Positions 43,169 to 52,751 of a stretch of 64,000 bases of DNA are shown piece after piece (the stretch's first letter is position 1; each line of letters starts with the position of its first letter). A program made the translations under genes and the position numbers. The stretch is taken from NCBI GenBank assembly GCA_029974595.1, contig JARKRC010000058.1, forward strand, positions 60,754 through 124,753, written 5' to 3'. This DNA comes from Ereboglobus sp. GTDB taxonomy: Bacteria; Verrucomicrobiota; Verrucomicrobiia; Opitutales; Opitutaceae. The notes under the pieces were generated by a model. That model had not been told where the DNA came from and ran no database searches. It was given only the letters and a program-made list of their open reading frames with translations.

Positions 43169-44743
43169 TCAGACCGGGGACATTGCCTCGGACAATTGAC
43201 TGCGCGGATAGAGCGGCCGGATCGATTGGTGGGTTGTGATTTGCGATGCATTTTCCAAGGAATGTTTCAGGATCTCATAGGGCAGGTGCTGCGCATCACA
43301 TTTTTGTTTCTGGCATAGCGCGGCCGCAATGGCGCAACTTTGCGCGAGGATCATAAAAATCGGCTCCATGCGGATCGATCCAAAAGCGATATGCGAGGCC
43401 GACACACAGACGGGCACAAACAGATTGGAAACCGATTCTCGCGGCGGCACGACTGCACGGTAAGAAATGGGATATGGCGGATCTCCCCAATACTGCACGT
43501 CTCCTTCGTTCAACACCCGGCCATCCACAACGACTCGCCGGCAATTATGCGAGTCCATGCCGTAGGCGCCAAAGCCCACCACATCATGGGCCCGGCGATA
43601 TCCGCGGTAGTCGAGTTCAGTCATCACGTAGTCGGAAACCATGCGCCTTGCTTCGCGGACATAGAGCTGCGGAGGCCAGTGGCCGCTGTCGGCAAATTCA
43701 TCGGCGGCCAGCCCCCATCCCCGCATCGCCATCTGGATTTCCATCGGCACCCGGGGATCTTGGGAATAAAACCAGAACAATCCCCGCGTGTAATCCACAT
43801 GTTCCTGAAAGCTCCGCTCCCGGGCATCGTATGATGATTCCGGATACAAATGACTGCCGCCGATGTAATCCGTGGAAACCGCGCCGTGATTGTTCATATC
43901 GGTTTTGTTGCCCCGGATCATGTCGAACTTGCGGAATGTTTGCCTCCATCCCGCCCGCAGATAGCGGGCGAGCAGTTCGTAATTACGAGGATCGTAACCA
44001 TCCGGTTTCGTGAACGGCACCCGGTCGCGAGCGCGCGACAAGCACATCCGAAAATTGTAGGCCTGCACGCGACGATCGCCGGTTCCCTGGCGGGCGAGCG
44101 GTTCCGGATCAATTCCGGGCAGCAGGCCGCTGGCAGGGTCGCCTTCCCGGATATAGGGGGATACGGGCACTTCAAATTGGTGCTGGCTGTGCATCTGGAC
44201 GCCGTTAAGCAATTCGCCATACTGTGCATTGGCTTCCCGGCCCACGGTGAAAGGCACTCCGGCCTTGGCCATCAGATCCCCCTCGTAAGTGGCGTCCACA
44301 AAGTGAGCCGCTGTCACTTCCAGCCCGCTCTCCATGCGTATCGAGCGAATTCTGCCGTTCTCCACCTTCACTGTGTCGAGATACTGGAATGGTATCGGCT
44401 CGACGCCTGCTTCCTGCAAAAACTCAGCGAATAACTTTTGGGCCACATGCGGCTCAATGCGCCACTCCCTTTCGGCTCCGTAGTGGGCGCCGGCGCGACT
44501 GTAAAACTCGCTGGCCAATCCGCCGATGATTGCGAAATCACCGAAATCCGTGTAGCCCAAGCCACCGGATGCAAGCCCGCCGATGTGGCGGGTGTTTGCC
44601 AATAATATTATCCGCAGATTCTGGCGCGCGCCTTCCACGGCCGCCATGACACCCGCGGAGGTGGCTCCGTAAATGCAGAGGTCGGCCTGAAGATGCTGGC
44701 CTTCTCTTTTGTATTTTTCCGGTTGGTAATATGACAATGGCAT
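43169..44743 (-). CDS. FAD-dependent oxidoreductase (second copy type)
   Basis: The protein has 524 residues from the ATG giving MPLSYYQPEKYKREGQHLQA; a TTG start at 44779 would add 12 residues. The flavin loop is LCIYGATSAGVMAAVEGARQ, followed by HIGGLASGGLGYTDFG. The second motif HFVDATYEGDLMAKAGV is characteristic of the PF12831-type group. It is only distantly similar to the FAD enzyme at 27737-29128. No secretion signal is clear. It sits directly upstream of the Gfo/Idh/MocA gene; the pair could catalyse linked redox steps on a sugar. Substrate unknown. Confidence 0.85.
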   Translation of the reverse strand: MPLSYYQPEKYKREGQHLQADLCIYGATSAGVMAAVEGARQNLRIILLANTRHIGGLASGGLGYTDFGDFAIIGGLASEFYSRAGAHYGAEREWRIEPHVAQKLFAEFLQEAGVEPIPFQYLDTVKVENGRIRSIRMESGLEVTAAHFVDATYEGDLMAKAGVPFTVGREANAQYGELLNGVQMHSQHQFEVPVSPYIREGDPASGLLPGIDPEPLARQGTGDRRVQAYNFRMCLSRARDRVPFTKPDGYDPRNYELLARYLRAGWRQTFRKFDMIRGNKTDMNNHGAVSTDYIGGSHLYPESSYDARERSFQEHVDYTRGLFWFYSQDPRVPMEIQMAMRGWGLAADEFADSGHWPPQLYVREARRMVSDYVMTELDYRGYRRAHDVVGFGAYGMDSHNCRRVVVDGRVLNEGDVQYWGDPPYPISYRAVVPPRESVSNLFVPVCVSASHIAFGSIRMEPIFMILAQSCAIAAALCQKQKCDAQHLPYEILKHSLENASQITTHQSIRPLYPRSQLSEAMSPV

Positions 44744-44840
44744 AAAAATTTCATCCGTTGTTTTCCGGTGCGCAGCCAAGCCGCGAACCTGTCTGTAAAA
44801 ACGGGCTGAGGTTTTTCTCGAATAGAAGGAGCATTCCGAT

Positions 44841-45884
44841 TTAAGGGATGAGGAATGCCGCTGGGGATTCGTTGTTTGGACGAGGCGCCGGCTCTGTTGC
44901 CGGCTTGCCGTCGATCTTGCCGGGATTGATACGGACCGGCGCGGAGACCTTGGATTGCTTGCTTTCGAAGTAACTTTCCAACTGGCGGTCGGTCCACGCC
45001 GGGCGGTAGGCCGTGCTGTTTTTAAAGATCACGTTGCAGCCGGACCCGATGTAGATTTGGGTGATCCCGTTGTCCCATGCCCGCAATCCGTCGACCTTTG
45101 CCGAGCATTTGGTAAGAAAAAATCCGAACCCAAGATTCGCAAAAACATCAATCCCCTCCGCATCCATCTGCGAATCATTGATATTAGCGAGGCCATTATC
45201 GTTGCCCCAGAACCTGCCGCCCTTGACCCTGCAACGAATCATATCATGGGCGGAGAATCCCTCATCCAGATTATTGAATCCTTCGATGTTCTCAAACACC
45301 AGCCCCGCCCCTTCGCCGTGCAGGTTGAACCCGTCGTTCAGGCTCCCGCTGGCCCTGATATTCCGGTAAATATGATGGGAGGCATTGTGAATGCGCACCG
45401 CAAAGCCCCTGGAGGAAATTTCCCAGCCCGCAGGTTTTACGCCGGGCAGCAAAACCAGGCGTGTCCGCCCGGCGTCAAAAGTCGCATGGCGCGTTGGCTG
45501 ATTTGTTTTTGGCGACACGACCAAACGCTCTCCTTGATAGGTGATCACACAGGGAAACTTGCGTGGCAAATCACACACCCATTGTCCGTTTTCCTCCTTG
45601 AAGCCGCGCAATGGCTCAAAGCCGGTTATGAGTTCTCCGTTGCCCTCGATGACGATTGGCTCGGTCTCGGTTCCTGAACGCTGCACATGGAGCGCTTCGC
45701 GATAAGGCCCGCTGCCTTTCGCAATCTCAATCGTATCGCCCGGTTTAGCCGCCTCGCCGGCGGCGCGAAGCGAGGTAAAATCGGCGCCGCCGCGCCGGTC
45801 CACGCGAAGGATGGCGGCGCCGGCACTGCTCGTTAGCAAGGCGGTTAACAGAATTGTGGCTGTCAGGGCTTTGGTCGGATGCAT
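44841..45884 (-). CDS. Secreted right-handed parallel beta-helix protein
   Basis: A 347-residue protein with a signal peptide (MHPTKALTATILLTALLTSS, cleavage near AGA-AIL). A pectate-lyase-like fold is indicated by FTSLRAAGEAAKPGDTIEIA and GPYREALHVQRSGTETEPIV, followed by many short turns such as ASGSLNDGFNLHGEGAGLVF and NNLDEGFSAHD. Such folds occur in polysaccharide lyases and some glycosidases. The DGFNLHGEG and DEGFSAHD repeats hold Asp and His residues that could be catalytic, but I cannot assign a family. The C-terminus is a Pro- and Asn-rich tail. Confidence 0.78.
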   Translation of the reverse strand: MHPTKALTATILLTALLTSSAGAAILRVDRRGGADFTSLRAAGEAAKPGDTIEIAKGSGPYREALHVQRSGTETEPIVIEGNGELITGFEPLRGFKEENGQWVCDLPRKFPCVITYQGERLVVSPKTNQPTRHATFDAGRTRLVLLPGVKPAGWEISSRGFAVRIHNASHHIYRNIRASGSLNDGFNLHGEGAGLVFENIEGFNNLDEGFSAHDMIRCRVKGGRFWGNDNGLANINDSQMDAEGIDVFANLGFGFFLTKCSAKVDGLRAWDNGITQIYIGSGCNVIFKNSTAYRPAWTDRQLESYFESKQSKVSAPVRINPGKIDGKPATEPAPRPNNESPAAFLIP

Positions 45885-45918
45885 GAGAGGAGCGTGTGTA
45901 TATAATAGTAGTATTTAA

Positions 45919-47568
45919 TTATCGGGACGCCTGCTGGACGGCATTCTTTCCGGCAAACGCCGGATTCTTGGCGGGAACGGGCCCTTGAAATATCTTTTGC
46001 AGCCGGTGATATGCCGGACGGGGGGTCAAGTTGAGGTTGAGAATGCCGAGTCCGCGCTCGAAATCATTCTCGGGGGGCGGCTTTGAGCGCGCATTGTAAA
46101 TAAAAAGCCGGTCTACTTGCGGGTGCGCCGCCAGCTTCAGGAAAAGCATCTCCAGAAAATCGGCCTGATCCTGTTCCGTCGCCTTGTTGGCAACAGTATA
46201 GCCGGTTTCTGTTATCCAAATACGCTTGTCCACTCCTTTTTCACGCATCAGCGCAGTAATCTGGTTTACCAGGTAAAGCCATTCGTCGGGATGGCCCGGA
46301 TAAGCGTGGACCGACAATGCGTCATAAGCGGTCGCGTTTTTGGGTTCCAGCAGTATCGGCAGCGCATCGACATTGGCCCCCCACATGCCAACGAAGCCGG
46401 TCGCGGCCAGCCCTCCGTTGAGAATGAAGTTCTTCGGATCAGTTTTGCGAAGCACCCGTGATGCAGTGTGGAGCTGAAGCAAATAATCAGAGAAAGGCGC
46501 CAGCCAGAATTTATACCAGTTGGGCTCATTGCCGATTTCCCAGACGTGGATGCGGCCTTTGAATTTTTCGGCCATGATCCTGATATAGCGCTCATAATCG
46601 GCTATATTTTTGGCGGGATAAGGAAGCGTGGAAGGCGCGTCGGGGCGGGAAGAGGCCCACTTGGGAGGAGCGCTCAGGATGGCAACGATCCGCAACCCGC
46701 GCCGATTGGCTTCATCCACGATGAGTTCCGCGCGGCGCATGGACTCGGCATCGGGAGCATCAAACGATTCCGGAAACAGGACGCGCCAGGCAAAGTCCGT
46801 GCGGAGGTAGCCGATGCCGAGCGCCTGCATCTTGCCCAATAATGTCAGGATCTCCTTTTCCGTTTTATAAAAGCTCTGGCGTGTCGGATGCGCGCAGACA
46901 CCGGCGAAATCCCTCCATGAGGCGCCATGATCCATGACCGCCGGCACCGTGGTGTCCAATCTCGGCAATTTTTCGATGCGGATATTGTCCACCGCGACAG
47001 CGCCCCGCCCTCGAATGCCGAGCGCGAAATGTCCGTCGGAATGGTTTGCCGGAACCACTTCATAGACTTTTCTAAGGACGACGTTCACCGGGCCTTCGAT
47101 TGTCGGGGCTGTTTGTCGACCGTCGGGATTGCGCGGTTTGGTGGTGAAATAGGGATGGAACTGGCGCGTGGCCGGCTCCAGCAGTTTATAATCAAATGAA
47201 ATGCGGTAATAATGATACGGCTGCATCAGGCCCGGCTCTATTTCGAAGCAGATATTCCATTTCGATTCGCTTTCGTCGGCCCTTGCCACCAGAGCATTGC
47301 TCCCGTCCACCGAATCGACCCCGCTTGAAATTTGCGCATACTGGGATTTGATCTTGACCGGAGAGGACATCTTTTCATCGAAGTCGAATGTTGCAATGAG
47401 GCGTCCGGTCTCTGGAGACGCCAAAAAATTCAGACTGTCCGCCCTCGCCAAACCGGCCATGAGAAGGATTGCCACCAATCCACTCAGTAATCCTGGCGAT
47501 GATCGCTTGTTTATATTTGTCGCAAACACATATAATGTCGTTACCGGGATAGGAGGAATAGTATTCAT
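45919..47568 (-). CDS. Secreted clan GH-A glycoside hydrolase (GH39-like)
   Basis: The protein has 549 residues from the ATG giving MNTIPPIPVTTLYVFATNIN; a longer ORF begins at 47625. The signal segment runs to LLMAGLARA. Residues of about 40-210 form a jelly-roll-like binding region (WNICFEIEPGLMQPYHYYRI). The TIM barrel has acid/base Glu in HVWEIGNEPN (about 344) and nucleophile Glu in RIWITETGYTV (about 451). It is similar in its core to the 47859-51122 protein, suggesting paralogy. The substrate is unknown; GH39-type enzymes include xylosidases, iduronidases and arabinosidases. Confidence 0.85.
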   Translation of the reverse strand: MNTIPPIPVTTLYVFATNINKRSSPGLLSGLVAILLMAGLARADSLNFLASPETGRLIATFDFDEKMSSPVKIKSQYAQISSGVDSVDGSNALVARADESESKWNICFEIEPGLMQPYHYYRISFDYKLLEPATRQFHPYFTTKPRNPDGRQTAPTIEGPVNVVLRKVYEVVPANHSDGHFALGIRGRGAVAVDNIRIEKLPRLDTTVPAVMDHGASWRDFAGVCAHPTRQSFYKTEKEILTLLGKMQALGIGYLRTDFAWRVLFPESFDAPDAESMRRAELIVDEANRRGLRIVAILSAPPKWASSRPDAPSTLPYPAKNIADYERYIRIMAEKFKGRIHVWEIGNEPNWYKFWLAPFSDYLLQLHTASRVLRKTDPKNFILNGGLAATGFVGMWGANVDALPILLEPKNATAYDALSVHAYPGHPDEWLYLVNQITALMREKGVDKRIWITETGYTVANKATEQDQADFLEMLFLKLAAHPQVDRLFIYNARSKPPPENDFERGLGILNLNLTPRPAYHRLQKIFQGPVPAKNPAFAGKNAVQQASR

Positions 47569-47625
47569 ATTTTTGGGACGGGAGTTGAGTGATCTGCCAA
47601 TTGCGGGCGTTGGGCGCTGGATCAC

Positions 47626-47858
47626 ATAACCCCCAACTGTCGCCCCAGGCTCGCCATTAATCGCCCGGCTGGCAAATCCATGTGTGTTCTAATATTTCGT
47701 ATTTCATTATCCAATTGGGACATTTTCAAATCTCAGTTAAGATCGTGATTCGCTTCAGCTTTCAATGCAGGGAGTTCCGATGCGGCGGGCGCCGATGGTC
47801 GCCTGGCACGCGGAATGCCTCGCATGTCCCGGAACTCTTCCCCAGCCGGCTGCAGGCA
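47626..47858. other. Promoter-bearing gap between two GH genes
   Basis: There is no ORF of interest. The AT-rich part (about 47680-47770) carries the shared promoter-like word. The GC-rich part near 47780-47858 lies just beyond the stop of the 47859-51122 gene, but I see no clear terminator hairpin with a T-run. Confidence 0.5.
47706..47727 (-). promoter_or_regulatory. Putative regulated promoter of the GH39-like operon
   Basis: The minus-strand word GAAAATGTCCC followed by GATAAT matches the word upstream of the TonB receptor (41671-41692) at 17 of 22 positions and lies about 138 bases before the start codon at 47568, against 134 for the receptor. Confidence 0.4.
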
Positions 47859-50800
47859 TCATCCGGACAGTTTTGCGGTGCGTGTTGCGTGGCGGACAAT
47901 CACTAATGTGGCGGCCGCAACGAGCGCCCATGCGGACAAGGCGCCGCCACCGCCACCGTTGTTATTGCCGGCGCCACCTCCGCCGGTGCCGCCGGTGGTC
48001 CATTTGGCGTGAAGGGTGTGGTGCGTGCCGGTGGTCACGGTGGTGCTCGCGGTCACTTGCGGACCGGTGCCCGCGGCGTTCGCAAACCAGCCGGCCAAGG
48101 TGTAACCGTCCCGCGCCGGTTCCGGCAGGACGCCATAGGGTCCGCCATGCACCACGGTTTTGCTTGCCGGGGAAACGGTGACACCGGCGGCGTTGGCGGC
48201 GAAGGTCACAGTCACGGTGTAGGTGAAGTCCCCGGAGCGTTCGATCGGGCCGGCGGCGTCAGACGTGTGGAGTTGGAAGGTGTGCTTTGTGAAGTCCAGC
48301 GTCCAGACGCTGTCGAGAAAGATGAGCGTGGCGGTGTTGCCGGACGGCGCGTATTCGTAAGGAATGTCGATCAACCCTTGCCCGTCGGTGGTGCGGAGTT
48401 TGCCGCCGGCGACGACGGTGTAGGCTCGGCTTTCTGACGGACCGAAGACAAGCGTGAGCCCGGCGCCTCCGGGGAGGGCGGCGGGGGCGGTGGTGATGGT
48501 GTTGGTGGCGAGTTGGGTGACAATGAGACTGCGGGTAATGCCGCCGCCGATGATGTCCACGACCCCGGTGCGCGGGGCGGCGGCGGTGTTGGCGGTAAGA
48601 GCCCGAGCGGTGCCGGTGGCGGCCACGCCAGCAGCGCCGGCGGCGGGCGCGATAGTGAGCCAGGTGTCCGCGGTGTCGATGACGGTGGCATTCCACGCGA
48701 CATTGCCGGTGATGCCGAAGGTGCCGGTGCTGCCGGCGGCGGGAGCAAGGGTGAGGATGATCTTATTGACCTCCAGCGTCGGCGTCGCGGGGTTTGCGGC
48801 TTGGGTGAGAGTGACGGTTTGCGGACTGCCGGTAGCACCGGCGGCGGTGACGGTAAGCGTGGCCATGCGCGCCGCGCCGCCGGCTTGGTTCGGCGCGCAG
48901 TCGATGATGATGGTGGCGCTGGCCCCGCTGGCGAGACTGCCGCCAGTGCCCTCCGTGATGACGGCCCACTCACCACCGACCGTCATCGTGGCCCCGTAGG
49001 TAAGCAGGCTGCCGCCGGTGTTGGTAACGGTGAATGTCGTGATGCCTCCGGCGGCGGCGATGTCGCTGCCCGCCGGGGAGATGGAGAGCGTCGGCGGCGG
49101 GAGAGCTTCGTTGCGCCTTACATCAACCATGTCGATATACTCCGCGCTGCCATCGGGTCCGGAACCAATGCGGAAATCGGCTTTGTATGATCTGGAATTG
49201 TCGAACTTCGCATCGATAAGGCGGACTGTGCCATACTTCCAAGTGTTGGTATTGGTTTTGACAATGGGAGGGGCATTGACAGTCGCTCCGCCGCTGGTCG
49301 TGGACTGATACTGCACGATGATGTTGTCGGTGCCGGTATCATAATAACGGATGCCAATCGTGACATCCGCGTCATTCGCGCCGACCAAGCCATCACTGAC
49401 TTTGAAATAAAAATATTTGCCACCGTCTTCGACCTTGCGGCATTCGCGGCCGCCAATCGTCCAGGGAATGGTATAGGCGCCGCCGGTTGGGTTGGTATCG
49501 AGCGCTTGCTCCAGTAACTTGTTGTAATTGGCGGATCCCAGAATCACCCGGCCGGGGTTCATTTCACGACGGACGGCAACACGGCTGACCGCCAACGCCT
49601 TGCTGGAACCGGCGTAAATGCGGAAATCTCCCCCTGAGCCCTGTCCGTTTTGGAAATCGTGATCAGTCATGGTGAAGCTCTGGGTTTTCCATTGGAGCGT
49701 GTTGGTGCGCGCATGCGTCAGCGCTTTGGCGGTATTCGTAGCGGTTTGGTATTGGAGTTGCCACTCGCCGGCGCCCTCGTCCCAATACGTCACCTCAAGC
49801 GTCACGGACGAATCCAGGCCGTGGTTGTTGCCAAGGATGTAGTGATCGTTGATGCGGCAGACCAGATAATGCCCCGCGTGAATGAGTTTGCTGGAGCCAT
49901 CGGGAGCATAATCCCCGACCACGGCATCGCCGCTGGTGGCATTCACAAAGGTGAGCGCCAGACGCTGGGCGGCCTCCGTTGGATAGGCTTTCTGAAGGGC
50001 GAAGTTGGTTTCGGCGCAGTCCCCGCCTTGGTAGTGATAGTAGGCTTTCAGCGGAACGCGGTTGGAGTCTTCCAGCCCATAGTTTGCTAGTTCGATGGTC
50101 TCACCGGAAGAGGAGTTCCGATAGTTATACCAAAAGAGCCGTTCAATGCCGGGCAACCTGAACAGGGTGACCCGCGTTTGGTCCAGCCACTCAGCCTTGG
50201 TCACTTCGCGTTCGGGATATCCGTTGGAGGAGTAGCCGGTTTCCGTAATCCAAGTCGGCTTGCCGGCAATGTTTCTCGCCGCCATCACAGTGGCAAACTC
50301 ATTGTAGCGGTTGATCATGTTGGCGCTGTCAACGTAGGCGTGCCAGGCCATGATGTCAAAGTAGCTGCCCAGCGCGGGATCCGCGTCAAACAGGCTGTCA
50401 AGATAAGAGATGCCGCCCAAGTCTTCGCGAGGAGCGGCGGCGCCGCCGGTAAATCCGCTGATCACAACCTTGTTTTCCGGATCAACCGAGCGCACCTTGG
50501 CCGATGCTTTTTGCAGCAACACCGCGAAGTCCGCGGGGCTGTCTTCCCAGAACGTTTTGCTGGGATGGTCCGGTTCGTTCCACACCTCCCAGTGTTTGAT
50601 TTTCCCCTTGTATCTGGTGCAGACAAATTGGACAAAATCTTCCCAGTCGGCCCAGTTGGCCGGCTTGTGGAAGGTGGGCCTGCTGGAGGGATTGGATGAG
50701 GCCCAAGGCGCCGTATAGGACAAAATCCACAGCACGTTGACGCCGTTCGATGTGAGCCGGTTTATCACCTCGTCGCATTTGGCGAGGTAGGCGGTGTCAT

Positions 50801-51122
50801 AAACACCCTTGGATTTTTCGATCCGGTTCCATGACGGGCCGACGCGAATCCACTTGATGCCGGTCGCGATGATTTCGTCGCACTCCGCCAGATAGTCGCT
50901 GTCCCGGTTCATCGGTGCCTCGCCAATGCCGAAACGGTCCAGGGTAATGGCGTCGGCCATCATGACAGGGCCAAAGGCCAGACATATCACAACCGCGAGA
51001 AGTCCAATCAGCCTCCTTGGCGAGCACCCCGTGAGGACCGTCTTATATATATCATCGAATGAAATCGAAGAAGTCATCATTCGACACCGTAATTGGGATT
51101 GAAGGCCATTTTTCATATCCAA
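47859..51122 (-). CDS. Large secreted clan GH-A glycoside hydrolase with BACON-like and Flg_new domains
   Basis: The ORF has 1087 residues; a start at 51080 (MMTSSISF) is also possible. The signal segment ends near GPVMMADA. The TIM barrel begins ITLDRFGIGEAPMNRDSD. Acid/base Glu is in HWEVWNEPDH (about 181) and nucleophile Glu in TWITETGYSSNG (about 294). Beta-sandwich regions follow (about 390-680). Two BACON-like Ig domains are at about 670-860. A Listeria-Bacteroides (Flg_new) repeat is at about 1000-1045 (GYTLAGWFANAAGTG). The tail GGGGGALSAWALVAAATLVI plus basic residues resembles a GlyGly-CTERM signal and parallels the tail of the 1451-residue protein. It is the first gene of the minus-strand locus, divergent from the AraC gene. 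Confidence 0.85.
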   Translation of the reverse strand: MDMKNGLQSQLRCRMMTSSISFDDIYKTVLTGCSPRRLIGLLAVVICLAFGPVMMADAITLDRFGIGEAPMNRDSDYLAECDEIIATGIKWIRVGPSWNRIEKSKGVYDTAYLAKCDEVINRLTSNGVNVLWILSYTAPWASSNPSSRPTFHKPANWADWEDFVQFVCTRYKGKIKHWEVWNEPDHPSKTFWEDSPADFAVLLQKASAKVRSVDPENKVVISGFTGGAAAPREDLGGISYLDSLFDADPALGSYFDIMAWHAYVDSANMINRYNEFATVMAARNIAGKPTWITETGYSSNGYPEREVTKAEWLDQTRVTLFRLPGIERLFWYNYRNSSSGETIELANYGLEDSNRVPLKAYYHYQGGDCAETNFALQKAYPTEAAQRLALTFVNATSGDAVVGDYAPDGSSKLIHAGHYLVCRINDHYILGNNHGLDSSVTLEVTYWDEGAGEWQLQYQTATNTAKALTHARTNTLQWKTQSFTMTDHDFQNGQGSGGDFRIYAGSSKALAVSRVAVRREMNPGRVILGSANYNKLLEQALDTNPTGGAYTIPWTIGGRECRKVEDGGKYFYFKVSDGLVGANDADVTIGIRYYDTGTDNIIVQYQSTTSGGATVNAPPIVKTNTNTWKYGTVRLIDAKFDNSRSYKADFRIGSGPDGSAEYIDMVDVRRNEALPPPTLSISPAGSDIAAAGGITTFTVTNTGGSLLTYGATMTVGGEWAVITEGTGGSLASGASATIIIDCAPNQAGGAARMATLTVTAAGATGSPQTVTLTQAANPATPTLEVNKIILTLAPAAGSTGTFGITGNVAWNATVIDTADTWLTIAPAAGAAGVAATGTARALTANTAAAPRTGVVDIIGGGITRSLIVTQLATNTITTAPAALPGGAGLTLVFGPSESRAYTVVAGGKLRTTDGQGLIDIPYEYAPSGNTATLIFLDSVWTLDFTKHTFQLHTSDAAGPIERSGDFTYTVTVTFAANAAGVTVSPASKTVVHGGPYGVLPEPARDGYTLAGWFANAAGTGPQVTASTTVTTGTHHTLHAKWTTGGTGGGGAGNNNGGGGGALSAWALVAAATLVIVRHATRTAKLSG

Positions 51123-51450
51123 CCATGTATATTCATAGGGAGGCCGGCTCGAAGTTTGATGCTGGCGTTATTCCACCCGGGGCAACCTGCCTGCATAATG
51201 ACGCTAACCATGCTAGTTTCCTTGAAACGTGCACAAAACAGACACACCGCCGCGCGCGGCGCGCAAGCTATGCCATATCCGGACGGAACGCACTTGGAAA
51301 TGATGATCATATGCATAGGGGGGGACTGCGGAGTGAAATTGGGAAGATATTAAGCTGCCGTCCTGACGCTCCCAAATTTATCTTTTGCTAACGGCAAAGT
51401 TAAAGCATTTTGCCTTGCCACTATTTCTTAAAAGATTACTCAAATGAGAC
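51123..51450. promoter_or_regulatory. Divergent control region between GH gene and AraC-type regulator
   Basis: The 328-base gap is shared by the two divergent starts. It contains small palindromes such as gtttc-ctt-gaaac near 51217 and a GC run cgcgcgcggcgcgc near 51251. I found no confident -35/-10 pair and only a weak match to the word shared by the two other promoters. Regulator binding here is inferred from the divergent layout. Confidence 0.4.
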
Positions 51451-52377
51451 ATGGGAACCTCGCATACCCCGACAAGCATGCATCGTTGGTCAAGTGTAAG
51501 AACCGAATTGCTATGGATATATGATGGAATTGAGCAAAGTTACGGAGAGACGGTCACCGCTGACCACAGAAACGGGTATTGGCTTTGGCTGATACGCAAG
51601 GGACGAGTGACAATGACAAGTGATCTCGGCACACACACCGCCACCGCCGGCCAATGGATGCTTTCTCCACATGCACTGACCACACAAAAATTTGCCAAGG
51701 GCTCGCGTATCCTTTCCATTCACTTCAACTGCCAATGGCCCTCGGGAGAGAACCTTTTCACTGGCAAGCAGGGTTTAATTTGGGATGCCAAGGACACCCC
51801 GAAGCTTGAACGTAGCACGGTATCCCTCCACCGCTTGATCAAGCGCCATTGCCCCCATGCATGGCTGAATCTGTACCTCCAATCTGTCAGCTACTCGCTC
51901 TTCATGCGCTTTTATCACGCCTTAACCTTTTTCCTTATCGAATTTTCAGAGGCGATGAGTCAATTTAGCCGCCAGTTCAGTCACTACGGGACTCATGACG
52001 ACCGGCTTACACTGGCGCTCAATTGCATCCACGCAACGCCTCAAAATGAACCATTTCCTTGGGAGCATATCGCCAAGGAAACCGGGCTCAGTCGCAAACA
52101 CCTCGACCGATTGTTCTGTGGGCATTTTGGCATAACCAGCCGAAATTATTGGGAGAAAATCAAGTTGGATGAAGGCGTGCGTCTTCTTGAAGCAACAACC
52201 CTTTCCATTAAGGAGGTTGGCTATCGCTTGGGATTTAAGCAGGCATCCCATTTTTCCACGTGGTTTGCCAAACATTCAAGTCGAACTCCCAGCGAACACC
52301 GAAAACATGGGATACGTTCATCCGTAATGGGACTTGTCGAGAACAGGGAAGAAATGCAGGGACAAGAGCGTGGCTGA
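51451..52377 (+). CDS. AraC-family transcriptional regulator
   Basis: A 308-residue regulator with an N-terminal cupin-like sensing domain (about 20-130; YWLWLIRKGRVTMTSDLGTH) and a C-terminal double helix-turn-helix (about 205-295). The first is EHIAKETGLSRKHLDRLFCG; the second is SIKEVGYRLGFKQASHFSTW followed by FAKHSSRTPSEHRK. It is transcribed away from the carbohydrate locus and is its most probable switch, responding to a sugar. The ligand cannot be told from sequence. Confidence 0.92.
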   Translation: MGTSHTPTSMHRWSSVRTELLWIYDGIEQSYGETVTADHRNGYWLWLIRKGRVTMTSDLGTHTATAGQWMLSPHALTTQKFAKGSRILSIHFNCQWPSGENLFTGKQGLIWDAKDTPKLERSTVSLHRLIKRHCPHAWLNLYLQSVSYSLFMRFYHALTFFLIEFSEAMSQFSRQFSHYGTHDDRLTLALNCIHATPQNEPFPWEHIAKETGLSRKHLDRLFCGHFGITSRNYWEKIKLDEGVRLLEATTLSIKEVGYRLGFKQASHFSTWFAKHSSRTPSEHRKHGIRSSVMGLVENREEMQGQERG

Positions 52378-52751
52378 GATGGAAACTTCAGGGGCGATCC
52401 TGAGCGGTCGTCTCAGCATTTGATTGGCAGAAATAATTGCGACCACTGTTTTGCCTTCGAGCTAAGGGGTGGCATGGAAAAGGAGGGCGTTGGTTATGCT
52501 GCCTAAATGTCATAACGTCACGCATCGCATGACGCCTAGCGAGGAACGGAGTATGCGGATCAAACGGGGCAAAGCGGCCAAAATGCCAAAGGATGGTCGT
52601 GAGATTACGAAGAAACTAAGAATCCCACACAGCACGATCCGTGATTGCTTCAAACCGAAAAAAGTGTCCGGATTTTTGAGTCTCCCGCAGGGCTGTGCTT
52701 GCCCTCATTGAGGTTTTCATTCAAGGTTCAACTTGTCCGAATCCTATAATC
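52378..52751. other. Gap after the AraC gene, no confident gene
   Basis: A short plus-strand ORF (52469-52711, 80 codons) contains DGREITKKLRIPHSTIRDCF, which looks faintly like a helix-turn-helix. It has no ribosome-binding site or neighbours that support it and may be a fragment. A weak stem (ctgag/ctcag) occurs near 52400 without a T-run. Confidence 0.35.

Noticed and set aside
52469..52711. Short 80-codon ORF with a faint helix-turn-helix
   Set aside because: No ribosome-binding site, no recognisable family and low support; mentioned only in the gap entry.
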